From DASXAI01 sp963728985 (lineage in GTDB: Bacteria > Actinomycetota > Acidimicrobiia > Acidimicrobiales > Ilumatobacteraceae): DNA of 64,000 nucleotides. Positions 15,862-25,500 of the stretch are shown piece by piece (the stretch's first letter is position 1; every line of letters starts with the position of its first letter). The stretch lies in the NCBI GenBank assembly GCA_963728985.1, contig CAVSME010000008.1:248001-312000 (forward strand). Direction: 5' to 3'. The translations under genes and the position numbers were made by a program. The notes below the pieces were generated by a model. It was not told where the DNA came from and made no database searches. It was given only the letters and a program-made list of their open reading frames with translations.

Positions 15862-18846
15862 TCACCTCGTCGCCAGAAGGCGGTCGATGACATCTTGCGT
15901 GGCGCGCACGACGTCGTTCGCCGCCATCGTGGCGCCCTTCGTCTGCGCGTCCGCGAAGCGTGCGGGCCCGAGGTCGACGGGTAGATGGTCGAGGATGGCT
16001 GCCACTCGGCGTAGGTCGGACGCTTCGATGGGCATGGCCGTGTCGGCGGAGGCGGAGGTGACGGCCGCGTGGAGCACGGCGGCGTAGGCGGAGTCTCCCC
16101 GCTGGGCGAGCACGGTGGCGACGTGGCGCAGCGTCAGCCACTGATTTGCCCAATCTCCTGCCCCATACCACGTGTCGATGACGTCTCGGGCGATGGTCAA
16201 TGCGCGGTCGAGATCGGCGCCTCGTGCGGCGAGCGAGATGAGTTCGGTGCGGGCGAACGCGACGATCCAACGGTTGTTCGCGGCAGTACCGTGGCTCACG
16301 GCCTGGTCGAGTAAAGAGGCGGCCCCGGCAGGGTCCGTGCGTTCGAGGGTGAGAGCTTGGGCGAACAGCGCGGAGGCCACAGATGTCGGGTTCATCGTAC
16401 GCCGGGCGATGATGACGGCTTCATCGGCGAGACGTCGACTGTCATCGGCCCGGCCGATGCTGGCGAGCCCCACCGATGTCATGTAGAGGGCGTGAACCAG
16501 CCGGGCGTCGTGGCCGCTGGCCCTGGCGGCGTCGACCATGCGTTCACAGATGCCGGCGGCCATGTCGGCGTGCCCCCGGTAGTACGCCACATTGCCGAGG
16601 GTGCGCCAGTGAAGGCCGCAAGGGGACAACGCGAGTTGCTGTTCGACGGTGAGCGATCGCTCGGCGAGCGCCGTCGCGTGGTCCAGATCGCCGCGGACGA
16701 AACATCCGTACGCCGCTGTGGCGTAGGCGAGCGGGGCGAGCGGGTGAGCAGCAACACCGGGCATCTCGAGGGTGGCTTCGACCCAGCTGAACAGCTCATA
16801 ACGCATCCGTCGGAAGGCGAACTCACGGAGGCCGACCACGAGGTGCAGCGCACCGTCGACGTCGCCATGGGCCATTGCCCAACGGTGGGCGATGCGCAGG
16901 TCGTCGAACTGGTCTTCAAGGTGCCGGGCCCACCGAGCCTCGTCCGGCCCATCCAGTCCCGACGGCGCCTGCCATGCCCGTTCGATCCCCCAAAGGGCGT
17001 GGCGTCGGGTGAGCGCTGCGGTACCAGCGTCACGCAGTTGTTCCCGTCCGAACGTGCGCAAGGTCTCGAGCAGCGAGTACCGGCTCGGACTGCGGCGCGT
17101 GTCGGCCACGACCATCGACTTGTCGACGAGCGCGCTGAGGAGGTTCGGGACTGCCTCGGCGGCGACGGTCCGGTCGGCACAGATCTGCCGGACGTCGTCG
17201 ACGGTGAAGGTGCCGGCGAAGATCGACAGGCGGTCGAAGAGCGCTTGCTCGGCATGGCCGAGCAGGTCATAGGACCAGGCGACGGTGGCGTGCAGCGTCT
17301 GATGTCGCGGATCCCGCCGCGAACCACCCTCCAGCACGCCGAGCCCTTCCTGCAGCCTGTCGGCCAGGTCACCAGCAGCCATCGAGCGAACCCGGGCGGC
17401 GGCCAACTCGAGGGCGAGAGGCAGGCCGTCGAGCCGGCGGCAGATGTCACTGACCGCCGCGGTCGTTTCGCCCGTGAGCCGGAATGCCGGCTGTGCCGAC
17501 GTCGCGCGAGCGACGAACAGCCGCACCGCAGGCGACTCCATCGCGACGACCGGGTCAGTCTCGCCGGGCGCAGGCGGTGCAAGCGGGCCGAGGGGCCAGA
17601 CTTCTTCGCCGTCGATGTTGAGCGGCTCTCTGCTCGTCGTGATGATCCGCACCCCGGGACACGATCGCAGGATGGATTCCGTGATCTCGGCGACTGGCCC
17701 GAGCAGGTGTTCGCAGTTGTCGAACACCACCAGGATCCTCCGGTGCTTCAGAACCTCGACCAGTCCTTCGAGCACGGAGCGGCCCGGGCGCCGCTGTACC
17801 TCGAGTGATGTGGCGACCGCCTCGACGGCCAACGAGTCCTCCCTGATCCCCGCGAGATCGCACACCCACACGCCGTCTGGGTGCTCGGGCGCAGCCCGTT
17901 CGGCGAGCCGAATCGCCAGACGTGTCTTGCCGACCCCGCCCGGTCCCGTCAATGTCGACAGCCGGAAGGTTTTCAGCAGTCGCGCCAGTTCCGACAGCTC
18001 GACGTCGCGACCCAGCAGCGCGGTCACGCTCAACGGGAGGTTCCCTCGGGGCGGCTCCGTCGAGGCCGGGGCGCGTGTGGACTCGCGCGTTGCCGGTGGC
18101 CCCACGACCGATGGGTCCTGGCGCAGGATCCGCCCCTGCAGATCGACCAACGAAGGCGAGGGCACCAGCCCGTACTCGGCCAGTTCATCGCCAAATCGCT
18201 GAAAGGCGCGGAGGGCTTCGGGCTGCCGCCCCCACCGATGTAACGCCACCATCTGCTGCGCGCGGAGGCGTTCCCGCAGTGGCCAGCGGGCAATGGAGCT
18301 CTCGAGCACGTCGATGGCGCCGGCGAAGTCAGCCTGGACGATTCGCGCCTGCACCAGCCCCTCAACAGCCCGTTGACGCACCTCCTCGAGCCGCGTGCTC
18401 TCGGCTTGGAGGTTCAAGTCGTCCGAGAACTCGGCGTACGCCCGGTCACCACCCCACCACCTCAGCGCCTCGGTCAACAGCTGCGTCGCATCGCCCGCGT
18501 CGGTGTCTACGGCGGTCAGTGCCTGCGCGACCTGGCGCTCGAAGCGGGCGCTGTCGAGGTCGTCGTCGCCGAGCAACAGGGTGTATCCGCCAGATCGGGT
18601 CTGGAGCCGCCCACCTCCGTCGCCCAGGTCGTGACGCAGCCGCGACACGTAGCTCTGCACAGTTCCAGCCGCTCTCGCCGGTGGATCATCTCCGAAGAGC
18701 ACGTCGATGAGTTGCTCGATCCCAATCACGGCGTTGCGGTGCAGCACCAAGGTTGCCAACAGCAGCCGCCGCCGCGGGCCACGCACCGCCCGGCGGGCGC
18801 CGTCGGCAGAAACGACCTCCAACGGCCCGAGCACCCGAACCTCCAC
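15862..18846 (-). CDS. SARP/AfsR-type transcriptional regulator
   Basis: The 994-residue protein begins with a winged-helix DNA-binding domain (residues 1-95, VRVLGPLEV... YVSRLRHDLG) and a bacterial transcriptional activation domain (to about 250). An NB-ARC-type ATPase follows with Walker A GPGGVGKTRLA and Walker B VVFDNCEHL, then a long TPR-like C-terminal half. This is the AfsR/large-SARP layout, which activates promoters carrying spaced direct repeats. Such repeats are present just upstream (18887-18922), between this gene and the divergent tautomerase/cupin genes, which are the likely targets. Parts of this gene recur as short relics at 41580-41757. Confidence 0.85.
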   Translation of the reverse strand: MEVRVLGPLEVVSADGARRAVRGPRRRLLLATLVLHRNAVIGIEQLIDVLFGDDPPARAAGTVQSYVSRLRHDLGDGGGRLQTRSGGYTLLLGDDDLDSARFERQVAQALTAVDTDAGDATQLLTEALRWWGGDRAYAEFSDDLNLQAESTRLEEVRQRAVEGLVQARIVQADFAGAIDVLESSIARWPLRERLRAQQMVALHRWGRQPEALRAFQRFGDELAEYGLVPSPSLVDLQGRILRQDPSVVGPPATRESTRAPASTEPPRGNLPLSVTALLGRDVELSELARLLKTFRLSTLTGPGGVGKTRLAIRLAERAAPEHPDGVWVCDLAGIREDSLAVEAVATSLEVQRRPGRSVLEGLVEVLKHRRILVVFDNCEHLLGPVAEITESILRSCPGVRIITTSREPLNIDGEEVWPLGPLAPPAPGETDPVVAMESPAVRLFVARATSAQPAFRLTGETTAAVSDICRRLDGLPLALELAAARVRSMAAGDLADRLQEGLGVLEGGSRRDPRHQTLHATVAWSYDLLGHAEQALFDRLSIFAGTFTVDDVRQICADRTVAAEAVPNLLSALVDKSMVVADTRRSPSRYSLLETLRTFGREQLRDAGTAALTRRHALWGIERAWQAPSGLDGPDEARWARHLEDQFDDLRIAHRWAMAHGDVDGALHLVVGLREFAFRRMRYELFSWVEATLEMPGVAAHPLAPLAYATAAYGCFVRGDLDHATALAERSLTVEQQLALSPCGLHWRTLGNVAYYRGHADMAAGICERMVDAARASGHDARLVHALYMTSVGLASIGRADDSRRLADEAVIIARRTMNPTSVASALFAQALTLERTDPAGAASLLDQAVSHGTAANNRWIVAFARTELISLAARGADLDRALTIARDVIDTWYGAGDWANQWLTLRHVATVLAQRGDSAYAAVLHAAVTSASADTAMPIEASDLRRVAAILDHLPVDLGPARFADAQTKGATMAANDVVRATQDVIDRLLATR

Positions 18847-18886
18847 GCCGGTCCCTCCTCTCGCCGCCCCCCGACGAACTTACGAC

Positions 18887-18922
18887 GCATCCGGCGTGCA
18901 GCCCGAATGCATCCGGCATGCA
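18887..18922 (+). promoter_or_regulatory. Direct repeats, candidate SARP operator
   Basis: GCATCCGGCGTGCA (18887-18900) and GCATCCGGCATGCA (18909-18922) differ at one base and start exactly 22 bp, two helical turns, apart. SARP regulators bind direct repeats spaced by multiples of 11 bp near the -35 region. The repeats sit in the divergent gap between the SARP gene and the tautomerase gene at 18989. Confidence 0.55.
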
Positions 18923-18988
18923 CGACACGACCTGCACAGTGTGGTCACCAGCGCGACAGCTCGTCCGCCACTACCGAGGAGAACACGC

Positions 18989-19216
18989 ATGCCGTTTGTC
19001 AACGTCAAGCTCATCGAAGGGGTCTTCAGTCCCGACCAGAAGCAGGACATGATCGCGAAGCTCACCGACACGATGGTGTCGATCGAGGGCGAGAACATGC
19101 GGGCAGTGACGTGGGTCGTGATCGAGGAGGTCGCCAGTGGTGAATGGGGCATCGGAGGCAAGGCGCTCACGACCGCCGACGTCAAGGCCCTCGCCCAGGG
19201 AGCGACCGTCGGCTGA
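18989..19216 (+). CDS. 4-oxalocrotonate tautomerase-family protein
   Basis: The 75-residue protein begins Met-Pro-Phe-Val; Pro2 is the catalytic base exposed after Met removal in this family. The pattern MPFVNVKLIEGVFSPDQKQ and the later MRAVTWVVIEEV..GEWGIGG fit small hexameric tautomerases. The ATG at 18989 is preceded by GAGGAGAAC. It lies downstream of the candidate SARP operator and upstream of a cupin gene, suggesting a small catabolic or detoxifying unit. Confidence 0.8.
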   Translation: MPFVNVKLIEGVFSPDQKQDMIAKLTDTMVSIEGENMRAVTWVVIEEVASGEWGIGGKALTTADVKALAQGATVG

Positions 19217-19399
19217 AGCGTGCTCAGGCGGCCGGGGACGGCCCGAGGGCGCGCCACTCGGCCCGAAGCCGGCTCCACGGCCCGGCCGCCTGAGCCACCG
19301 ATCGTCGCAACACCGTGGCGCAGGACGCCCCCGCCGTCACCGCTCGACCAGTCGGACAACGCACTCATCGCGCCATCGAGCGCCAACAAGGAGACTGTC

Positions 19400-19786
19400 A
19401 TGCATCTCGCCAAGAACGACCTCCCCATGAAGCTCGACGTGCCGGGCGCGGCCGCCCGCCAGGTCACCAGCTTCGGCGACGCCAGTCCGTACACGTCCAT
19501 CTCGGGCGAGTTCTTCTCGCTCAGCGCGGGCACCGACATCGCACCGCTGCTCGAGGGCCTGGAGAACGACTCCTGCCACGCTCCCCATTGGGGGTACATG
19601 CTCACCGGAGAAGTCGTCGTCACCTACCAGACCACATCCGAGCACTGCGCGGAAGGAGACCTCTTCTACTGGCCACCCGGTCACAGCGTCCGCGTCCTCC
19701 GGGACGCCGACATCATCCTCTTCAGCCCGGAACAAGAACACCTCCACGTGCTCGACCACATGATCAGGAAGATGTCCTGCGCCTGA
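19400..19786 (+). CDS. Cupin-domain protein
   Basis: The 128-residue product has the cupin beta-barrel motifs HAPHWGYMLTGEVVVTY and EGDLFYWPPGHSVRV; His residues in the first motif could bind metal. The ATG at 19400 follows AAGGAG. No catalytic class can be assigned. It follows the tautomerase gene by 183 bp in the same direction and is convergent with the ABC exporter, so it is probably co-regulated with the tautomerase. Confidence 0.7.
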   Translation: MHLAKNDLPMKLDVPGAAARQVTSFGDASPYTSISGEFFSLSAGTDIAPLLEGLENDSCHAPHWGYMLTGEVVVTYQTTSEHCAEGDLFYWPPGHSVRVLRDADIILFSPEQEHLHVLDHMIRKMSCA

Positions 19787-19793
19787 CCCGGGT

Positions 19794-21311
19794 CTACTGA
19801 AGTCGTGCTCGTCGCGTACTGAGCGTTCTCCGCAAGCCGATGAAGCTCAGGACGAACGTGACGAGGGCGATGACCACGGCGGCGCGCAGTTCTGGCATCG
19901 GTAGGTTGGCGCCGCGCAGCATGACTTGGCGAGTCATGACGATGCCGTGCGTGGCCGGCAATGTATCCGCTATCAACCGAAGGTTGGGGGCGAACCGGTC
20001 GATCGAGAGGAAGAAGCCCGTGAACAGGAAGCTCGCCAACAGCACGACCATCGACAGCTGGACGGCCTGGATGTCCGTCGACGCCACCAACGAGATGAGA
20101 AACCCAATCCCCAGGGCACCCAGGTAGACGACGAGAAGAGCGATGGCGAAGTTGACGACCCCGCCGGCGAAGGATACGCCCAAGAGCTTTACCGCTGCGG
20201 TCAGCGCAGCGGCGACGGCGCCCCCAACCACGAGGTAGCTCACATACTTGCCGACGAGTACTTCGCCACCTGAGATCGGCGACACGCGGAAGACGTCGGT
20301 GATCCCGAGGGCCCGTTCTCGTACCAACGAAAGGGCTGAGAAGGTGACGCCGAGATGCTGAAGCAACAGGACCAGCACGGCCGGGACGTAGAAGTCGATG
20401 GCGCTGTCGACCTGTACCCCAATGGACGAGGTGACAGCCCGGAAGGGTCGCACCAGTACGGCGGGATCGATGCGTTGCAGCGCCTCCATCTGGCTTCGGA
20501 GCTCCATGACCGCCTTTTGAACCGTCGCGAGGCGGACTTGCAGCTGTGCTGCCGTCGGCTGGGTCTGTCCCGAGGCACCGAGCTGCTGGGCGGCCTCGTC
20601 GAGCGTGGCGAGGTTGGCGCTCCCCTCACTTGCCTCGGCGTCAGCTCCTGGTAACTCGCGGAGCAGATCGAAGAAGGTCTTCGCCTTCCCCCTGAGAGCC
20701 TCGACGGCGGGGAGGGCCTCGTCGATGGCACTGCGCGCTCCGGCCTGGTCGCCTGCCGACGCCGCTTCCTGCCCTTGTGTCAACGCTCGTTCCACATCGG
20801 GGAATGCCTGGGCGAGGACCTGGCTGGCGTCTTGACCCTCGGCGACACCGGCCGCCAGCACTTGGCGGTTCAGCTCGTCCGCCGCCAACCGGGCGGCGAC
20901 CTGGATCGCCTGGGCGATGATGGGATCGGTCGCGCTGTGATAAACGTCGATGATCGCCCGCTGGTTGTTCAGGACGCTCGCGTACGGGTCGACAGGGAGG
21001 ACCGCCACGACGTCGACCTTTCGTGCGAGCAGCCGCCGCTTCGCCTCATCGAGATCATCCGTGACTCCCACCACGGTGATGTAGTCAGCGAAGCGATCCT
21101 GAAATCGCGTGACGGTACCGGCCATTGCCGATCCAGACGGGGCCACGAAGAGCGTGCGAAATCGGGGGACCTCCCGCGTGAACCCCAGGCCGAAGAGAAT
21201 GAGGACGGTGAACGGCCCCACCACCAGGAGGAAGAGGAGGCGTGGCTGCCGGACCACCTCCACGATCTCCTTCCGCGCAATCCCGCAGACGCGGACAGCC
21301 CAACGCATCAC
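19794..21311 (-). CDS. ABC-2-type exporter permease
   Basis: The 505-residue protein has one N-terminal membrane helix (FLLVVGPFTVLILFGLGF), a large extracytoplasmic domain of about 250 residues rich in Ala/Gln, and five C-terminal helices, as in ABC-2/YhgE-like permeases. Its start (GTG-ATG at 21311) overlaps the stop of the ATPase gene, so the two form a transporter. The substrate is unknown; exporters of this type move drugs, lipids or polymers. Confidence 0.8.
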   Translation of the reverse strand: MMRWAVRVCGIARKEIVEVVRQPRLLFLLVVGPFTVLILFGLGFTREVPRFRTLFVAPSGSAMAGTVTRFQDRFADYITVVGVTDDLDEAKRRLLARKVDVVAVLPVDPYASVLNNQRAIIDVYHSATDPIIAQAIQVAARLAADELNRQVLAAGVAEGQDASQVLAQAFPDVERALTQGQEAASAGDQAGARSAIDEALPAVEALRGKAKTFFDLLRELPGADAEASEGSANLATLDEAAQQLGASGQTQPTAAQLQVRLATVQKAVMELRSQMEALQRIDPAVLVRPFRAVTSSIGVQVDSAIDFYVPAVLVLLLQHLGVTFSALSLVRERALGITDVFRVSPISGGEVLVGKYVSYLVVGGAVAAALTAAVKLLGVSFAGGVVNFAIALLVVYLGALGIGFLISLVASTDIQAVQLSMVVLLASFLFTGFFLSIDRFAPNLRLIADTLPATHGIVMTRQVMLRGANLPMPELRAAVVIALVTFVLSFIGLRRTLSTRRARLQ

Positions 21312-22285
21312 ACCGCCGGCGTGTCGGCGCCAGCGTGTGGCGCACCGGCCCGAGCCACGAGCATGGCGAACAATTCGTCGAAGCTGGGAACGAGCGGTTC
21401 GAGTGTCACGATCCCGGCAGGCGCGAGGGCAGCGGCCAGCTCATGGAGTCGGCGACTGCTGTCGTCCACCACTACCTCCACGCGGCCCGGATCCTCCGGC
21501 GACCAGCTGACCCGACGCACTCCCGGCGTCAGGTTGAGAAGCTCGCGAAGGGTGGGATCGCACGGCCGCAACGTGCGCGCGACCAGGACGTCGCCACCCA
21601 ACGCCAGACGTGACAGTCCCGCGGGCGTCTCGTCGGCGACCAGCCGTCCCGCGACCATGAGGCCGACGCGGTCGCACCAGCGTGCTTCGGCAATGTGTTG
21701 TGTCGTGACGAACAGCGTCCGACCCTCATCGCGCAAGGCCTCGAACTGCTGCCACATCTTGTTCCGGAGAAGCGGATCGAGCCCCGCCGTGGGCTCGTCG
21801 AGAAAGAGAATGGCAGGCTGGTGAACCAGGGCACAGGCCAGCGCCAGCCGGCGTTGCATCCCCCCGGAGATGGCTGACACCGGCTTGCGGCGGTGTGGCC
21901 AGAGCTCCACGAAGTCGAGGACCTCCTTGGTCCGCCGGCGGCGACGACTGCCGCTGAGACCGTACAGCGCAGCAGCGAAACGCAGATTGGCACTGACCGA
22001 CAACTGCGGGTAGAGCGCCGAGAGCTGAGGCATGTAGCCGAGACGCTGGCGGTCGGCTGCAGTGAACGTCGCCGGATCGCGGTCCAGAACCCGAATGGTG
22101 CCCGCCGATGGAGGGATGAGTCCCGTCAGCATCCGGATCGTGGTCGTCTTGCCGGCCCCACTCGGACCGATGAAGCCGAAGATGCACCCAGCCGGCAGCC
22201 TGAGGTCCAGCCCTGCGACCGCCACCTCCTTGCCAAACCGTCTGGACGCAGATTCGGCGACGATCGCCATCTCTACGCCCGTCAT
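21308..22285 (-). CDS. ABC exporter ATP-binding protein
   Basis: The 325-residue product contains Walker A (GPSGAGKTTT), the signature ISGGMQRR, Walker B (ILFLDEP) and the H-loop (TTQH). A C-terminal extension of about 90 residues is typical of DrrA-like exporters. I chose the ATG at 22285 because the longer frame to 22360 adds unconserved residues; an ATG at 22270 is also possible. A fragment of this gene and its upstream DNA recurs at about 41757-42000. Confidence 0.85.
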   Translation of the reverse strand: MTGVEMAIVAESASRRFGKEVAVAGLDLRLPAGCIFGFIGPSGAGKTTTIRMLTGLIPPSAGTIRVLDRDPATFTAADRQRLGYMPQLSALYPQLSVSANLRFAAALYGLSGSRRRRRTKEVLDFVELWPHRRKPVSAISGGMQRRLALACALVHQPAILFLDEPTAGLDPLLRNKMWQQFEALRDEGRTLFVTTQHIAEARWCDRVGLMVAGRLVADETPAGLSRLALGGDVLVARTLRPCDPTLRELLNLTPGVRRVSWSPEDPGRVEVVVDDSSRRLHELAAALAPAGIVTLEPLVPSFDELFAMLVARAGAPHAGADTPAV

Positions 22286-22528
22286 GACCCCAAGATGCCC
22301 AACGTCAAACGCTGGGACCGCCGGCCGCGACGAGCTGTCACCCATCGACCTCCGAGACATTTCGGTGCCGATCGCGACCCCCTCCCAACCGATGCCGTCG
22401 CGGATCGTAGCGGCTTGACTCGACGGGCGGCCCGGTGACCGCCCCGGGGTCCACCGAACAATCGGCCGGCGCGCACGACACTCGTTCCCGACCCGAGAGG
22501 CGGCGAGGATGTCGGGAGCCGGCCTCGC

Positions 22529-25500
22529 TCAGAGTCCGAGATCAAGGCCGACCCCTGGATCGCCCGGCTCTTGCGGGACCAGCGCAAGGTGGGCGAGATG
22601 GAGCTCGTCTGCGCGTTCGGTGGCGCGCGCCCATTGCTGAGGTCCGCCCAGTCGGTCGACGTGGAGGTGGCGGTCGGCGAGGGCGCACCGTTCGGGGGTG
22701 TCGGCGACATCGTTGCGGACTTGGCGCCAGCCTGGTTCGGCGCCGGCGTGGTGGTCGAGGTGGGTTTCGAGTCGGTGGGCGGCGTCGCACCACACGGCCC
22801 GACCGGCCGGGGTCCGGGGCACGGGACCGAGGAGCTCGACTTGCCATGACGCCGGTCGGTCGAGGGCTTCGAGGACGCGCTGGGGCCGTGTTCGTTCGAG
22901 GGCGTCGTCGATCACCGCGAGGTCGGTAGTGAGACGGCGGCGTTCAGGTGCGGTGGCGATGAGCGCCCGGCGACGTTCCTGTTGATGGGCGTCGAGCCGG
23001 TCGAGTCGAGCATCAGACTCGGCCTGGGTGGCGTCGGCCCGGTCGAGCCTGTGGCGCGCCTGGTCCAGGCGGTCGGCGGCGCTACCGATGGCGTGAGAGT
23101 CTCGTCGTGGCCATCGTTGTCGTGCGAGCTGGTCGTGCTGCTTGGTGGCCTCGACCAGTTCCTGCTCCGCCGTTCGCCGTTCGGCGACGGCCTCGACCAG
23201 TCGGGATCGCGCCGCGCGCTGTTCGACGGCGCGGTTGGCGGGGACGGAGGCGTCGACGGCGGCGAGTTGGCCGGTAAGGCGGCGGTGGGCGAGGCGGAGC
23301 GGCTCGACGCCGAACGCGAGCGCGTCGTCGCCGCTACAGCAGGCCACGGCAACGGCCGTCCAGTGGCCGTCGAGCTGGTCGACGCTGGCGGTGATGGCGT
23401 CGCGTCGCCATCCTTCGGTCTCTTCGAACTGGTCGTGCCTGCGTTGCTCACCTTGGAGCTGCTGGAGGCGATGTTCGGCCTGGGCCAGGACGCCGGCGGC
23501 GTCGATCACGGCCTGCTGCTGAGCGGGCAGGCGGTCCTCGAGCTGGCGTCGCTCCGCTCGACCGGCGCGGACCAGGGTCCGGAGCGGTCCCTGGATGTCG
23601 ATGGCAGCGCCGGTTGCCACCGCCGCCAGTTCTTTGAGGTGGAGCTGGTCGTGGGCGGTAGCGGCCGCCGTGCGGGCGTGAGCGAGCTGGTGGGTGAGGT
23701 CGGGCGGCTGGCGCTCCAACACGGCGTGATGGGCGTCGATCACCGCTCTGAGGTGTCGGTCGAGGGGCCAGGGGTCGTCGACGGCGGCCATGGTCGTGTC
23801 CGGGATCCGGGCCAGCGCCGCCACCACGTGTTGGGGGGCGGTGCGCTGGTCGGCGAGGCGGCCGCCGTGATCACCGTCATCGACCGGGGTCGTGTTCCAG
23901 GTGTGGGTGGGGTGGCGGGAGCGGGACTGGGCGGTGTAGCCCCGGTAGGCGTCGAGCGCGGCCGAGCCCAACAGGTGGGCGTGGTCCCAGGTGCCGCCCT
24001 GGGCGCCGTCGACGGTGCGGGCCCAGGAGTGGGACAGGTTCGGTGTCCCGTCGGCGCGGACGCCGCGCACGAACTCGACCGGGATCGACATCGCCGTCCC
24101 GTCCTTGGTGCGGATGACGATGTCGTGGCGATCGACGGCGGTCACGGTGGCCACGGTCCCGTTCACCAACGGGGAGCGACGGTCGCCGCAGCGGGTGTGC
24201 AACAGGATCCGGTCACCCGCCTGGTACTGGCGGTCGGTGGTCCAGCCGGGTCCGGTGACGGTCGGGCCGCTGAGCATCCCGGCGGCGGCGAGGCGGCGGC
24301 GGATGTGGTCGGCGACATCTTCGGCCTGACCGTGGGAGACGACGAGGGCGACGGTGGCGTCGACGCCGTGATCGCCGATGTCGGCGACGACGGCGTCGGC
24401 CATCGCCGCCCGGGTAGCGGCCGGAGTGGCGGCTTCATGCTCCCAACCGTGACCACGTCGCAGCTGCTGCGAACCGGCCGGGTCGCCGCCACGCAACAGG
24501 GCGAGGGCGCGGCGGTCGACCGGGTCGACTTGGCGGCGATTCACGCTCAAGGTGGCAGCCGGGATCACCCTCGCGGCCACTCGTGCTTCGAGTTCGGCGG
24601 CGAACCCGCCCGCCTTCACCGACGGCGCCTGGCGGGGATCGCCCAGCACCCACAGCTGTCCACCGGGACAGGCAGCCACCGCGGCGAGGATCGTGTGCAC
24701 ATCCCGTGTGGAGCTCTGGGACACTTCGTCGAGCACCACGACCGAGCCCGGGGTGAGCGACCGGTCCTCGAGGTCGACACGGAACCGGGCGACCGTCACC
24801 GCCGGGAGGCCGGCGTCGGCGAGTTCGGCCACCGCCTTGGCCGTCGTCGCCACGGCCACCACCGGCCGCCCGTCGGCGGCGGCGGCGCAGGCGGCGGCGT
24901 GCACCATGGCCGTCTTGCCGTGGCCGGCCGGGGCCAGCACCGCTCGCACCGCGCCGCCCTGACCGCACAAGATGGCCACAGCGTGCTGCTGGTCGGCGCC
25001 CAACCCGGCGGAGACGACCGTCGTCGGGATGGCCGAACCGGGCCGGGCCTGCAGGCGATCGAGCAGGGCGAGCGTCTCGTCCTCCAGCGCGCGGTGGGCG
25101 GCGGTCGACCACCGGGCCGGCTCCCACCCCGGCGCCGACCGGGACGGCGCCAGCCGCACGACCGCATCCGAGCGGAGGAACCGGGCGGTGATGTCGCGGA
25201 TCTCCTCCACGGTCAGCCGCCCCGCCGACAGAGCAGCCAGGTGCTCGATGACGTCGGGTTCGTCGAACCTCGGTGAATGAGCGCACACGCCGATGTCCTC
25301 GTCGACCAAAGCGCGCACGACCTCGTCGTAGGTGAGGGCGGGCCGCGCCGGGTCCCGCCAGCACACCCGCCGATCCAGCCCCCCACCCACCGCCAGATCG
25401 ACGGCTTCGGCCTCGGCCCGCCAGCGACCGATCAGCAGGGTCGGGGTGAGCGAGTGGTCCTTGGCCGGCCGAGTGGCCAGCGACGCCTCGTCGTCGGCAC

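Noticed and set aside
22982..25276. Long 764-codon plus-strand frame opposite the relaxase
   Set aside because: It is the antisense shadow of the relaxase-helicase gene, Gly/Val/Arg-rich without motifs; the minus frame has clear relaxase and helicase motifs.
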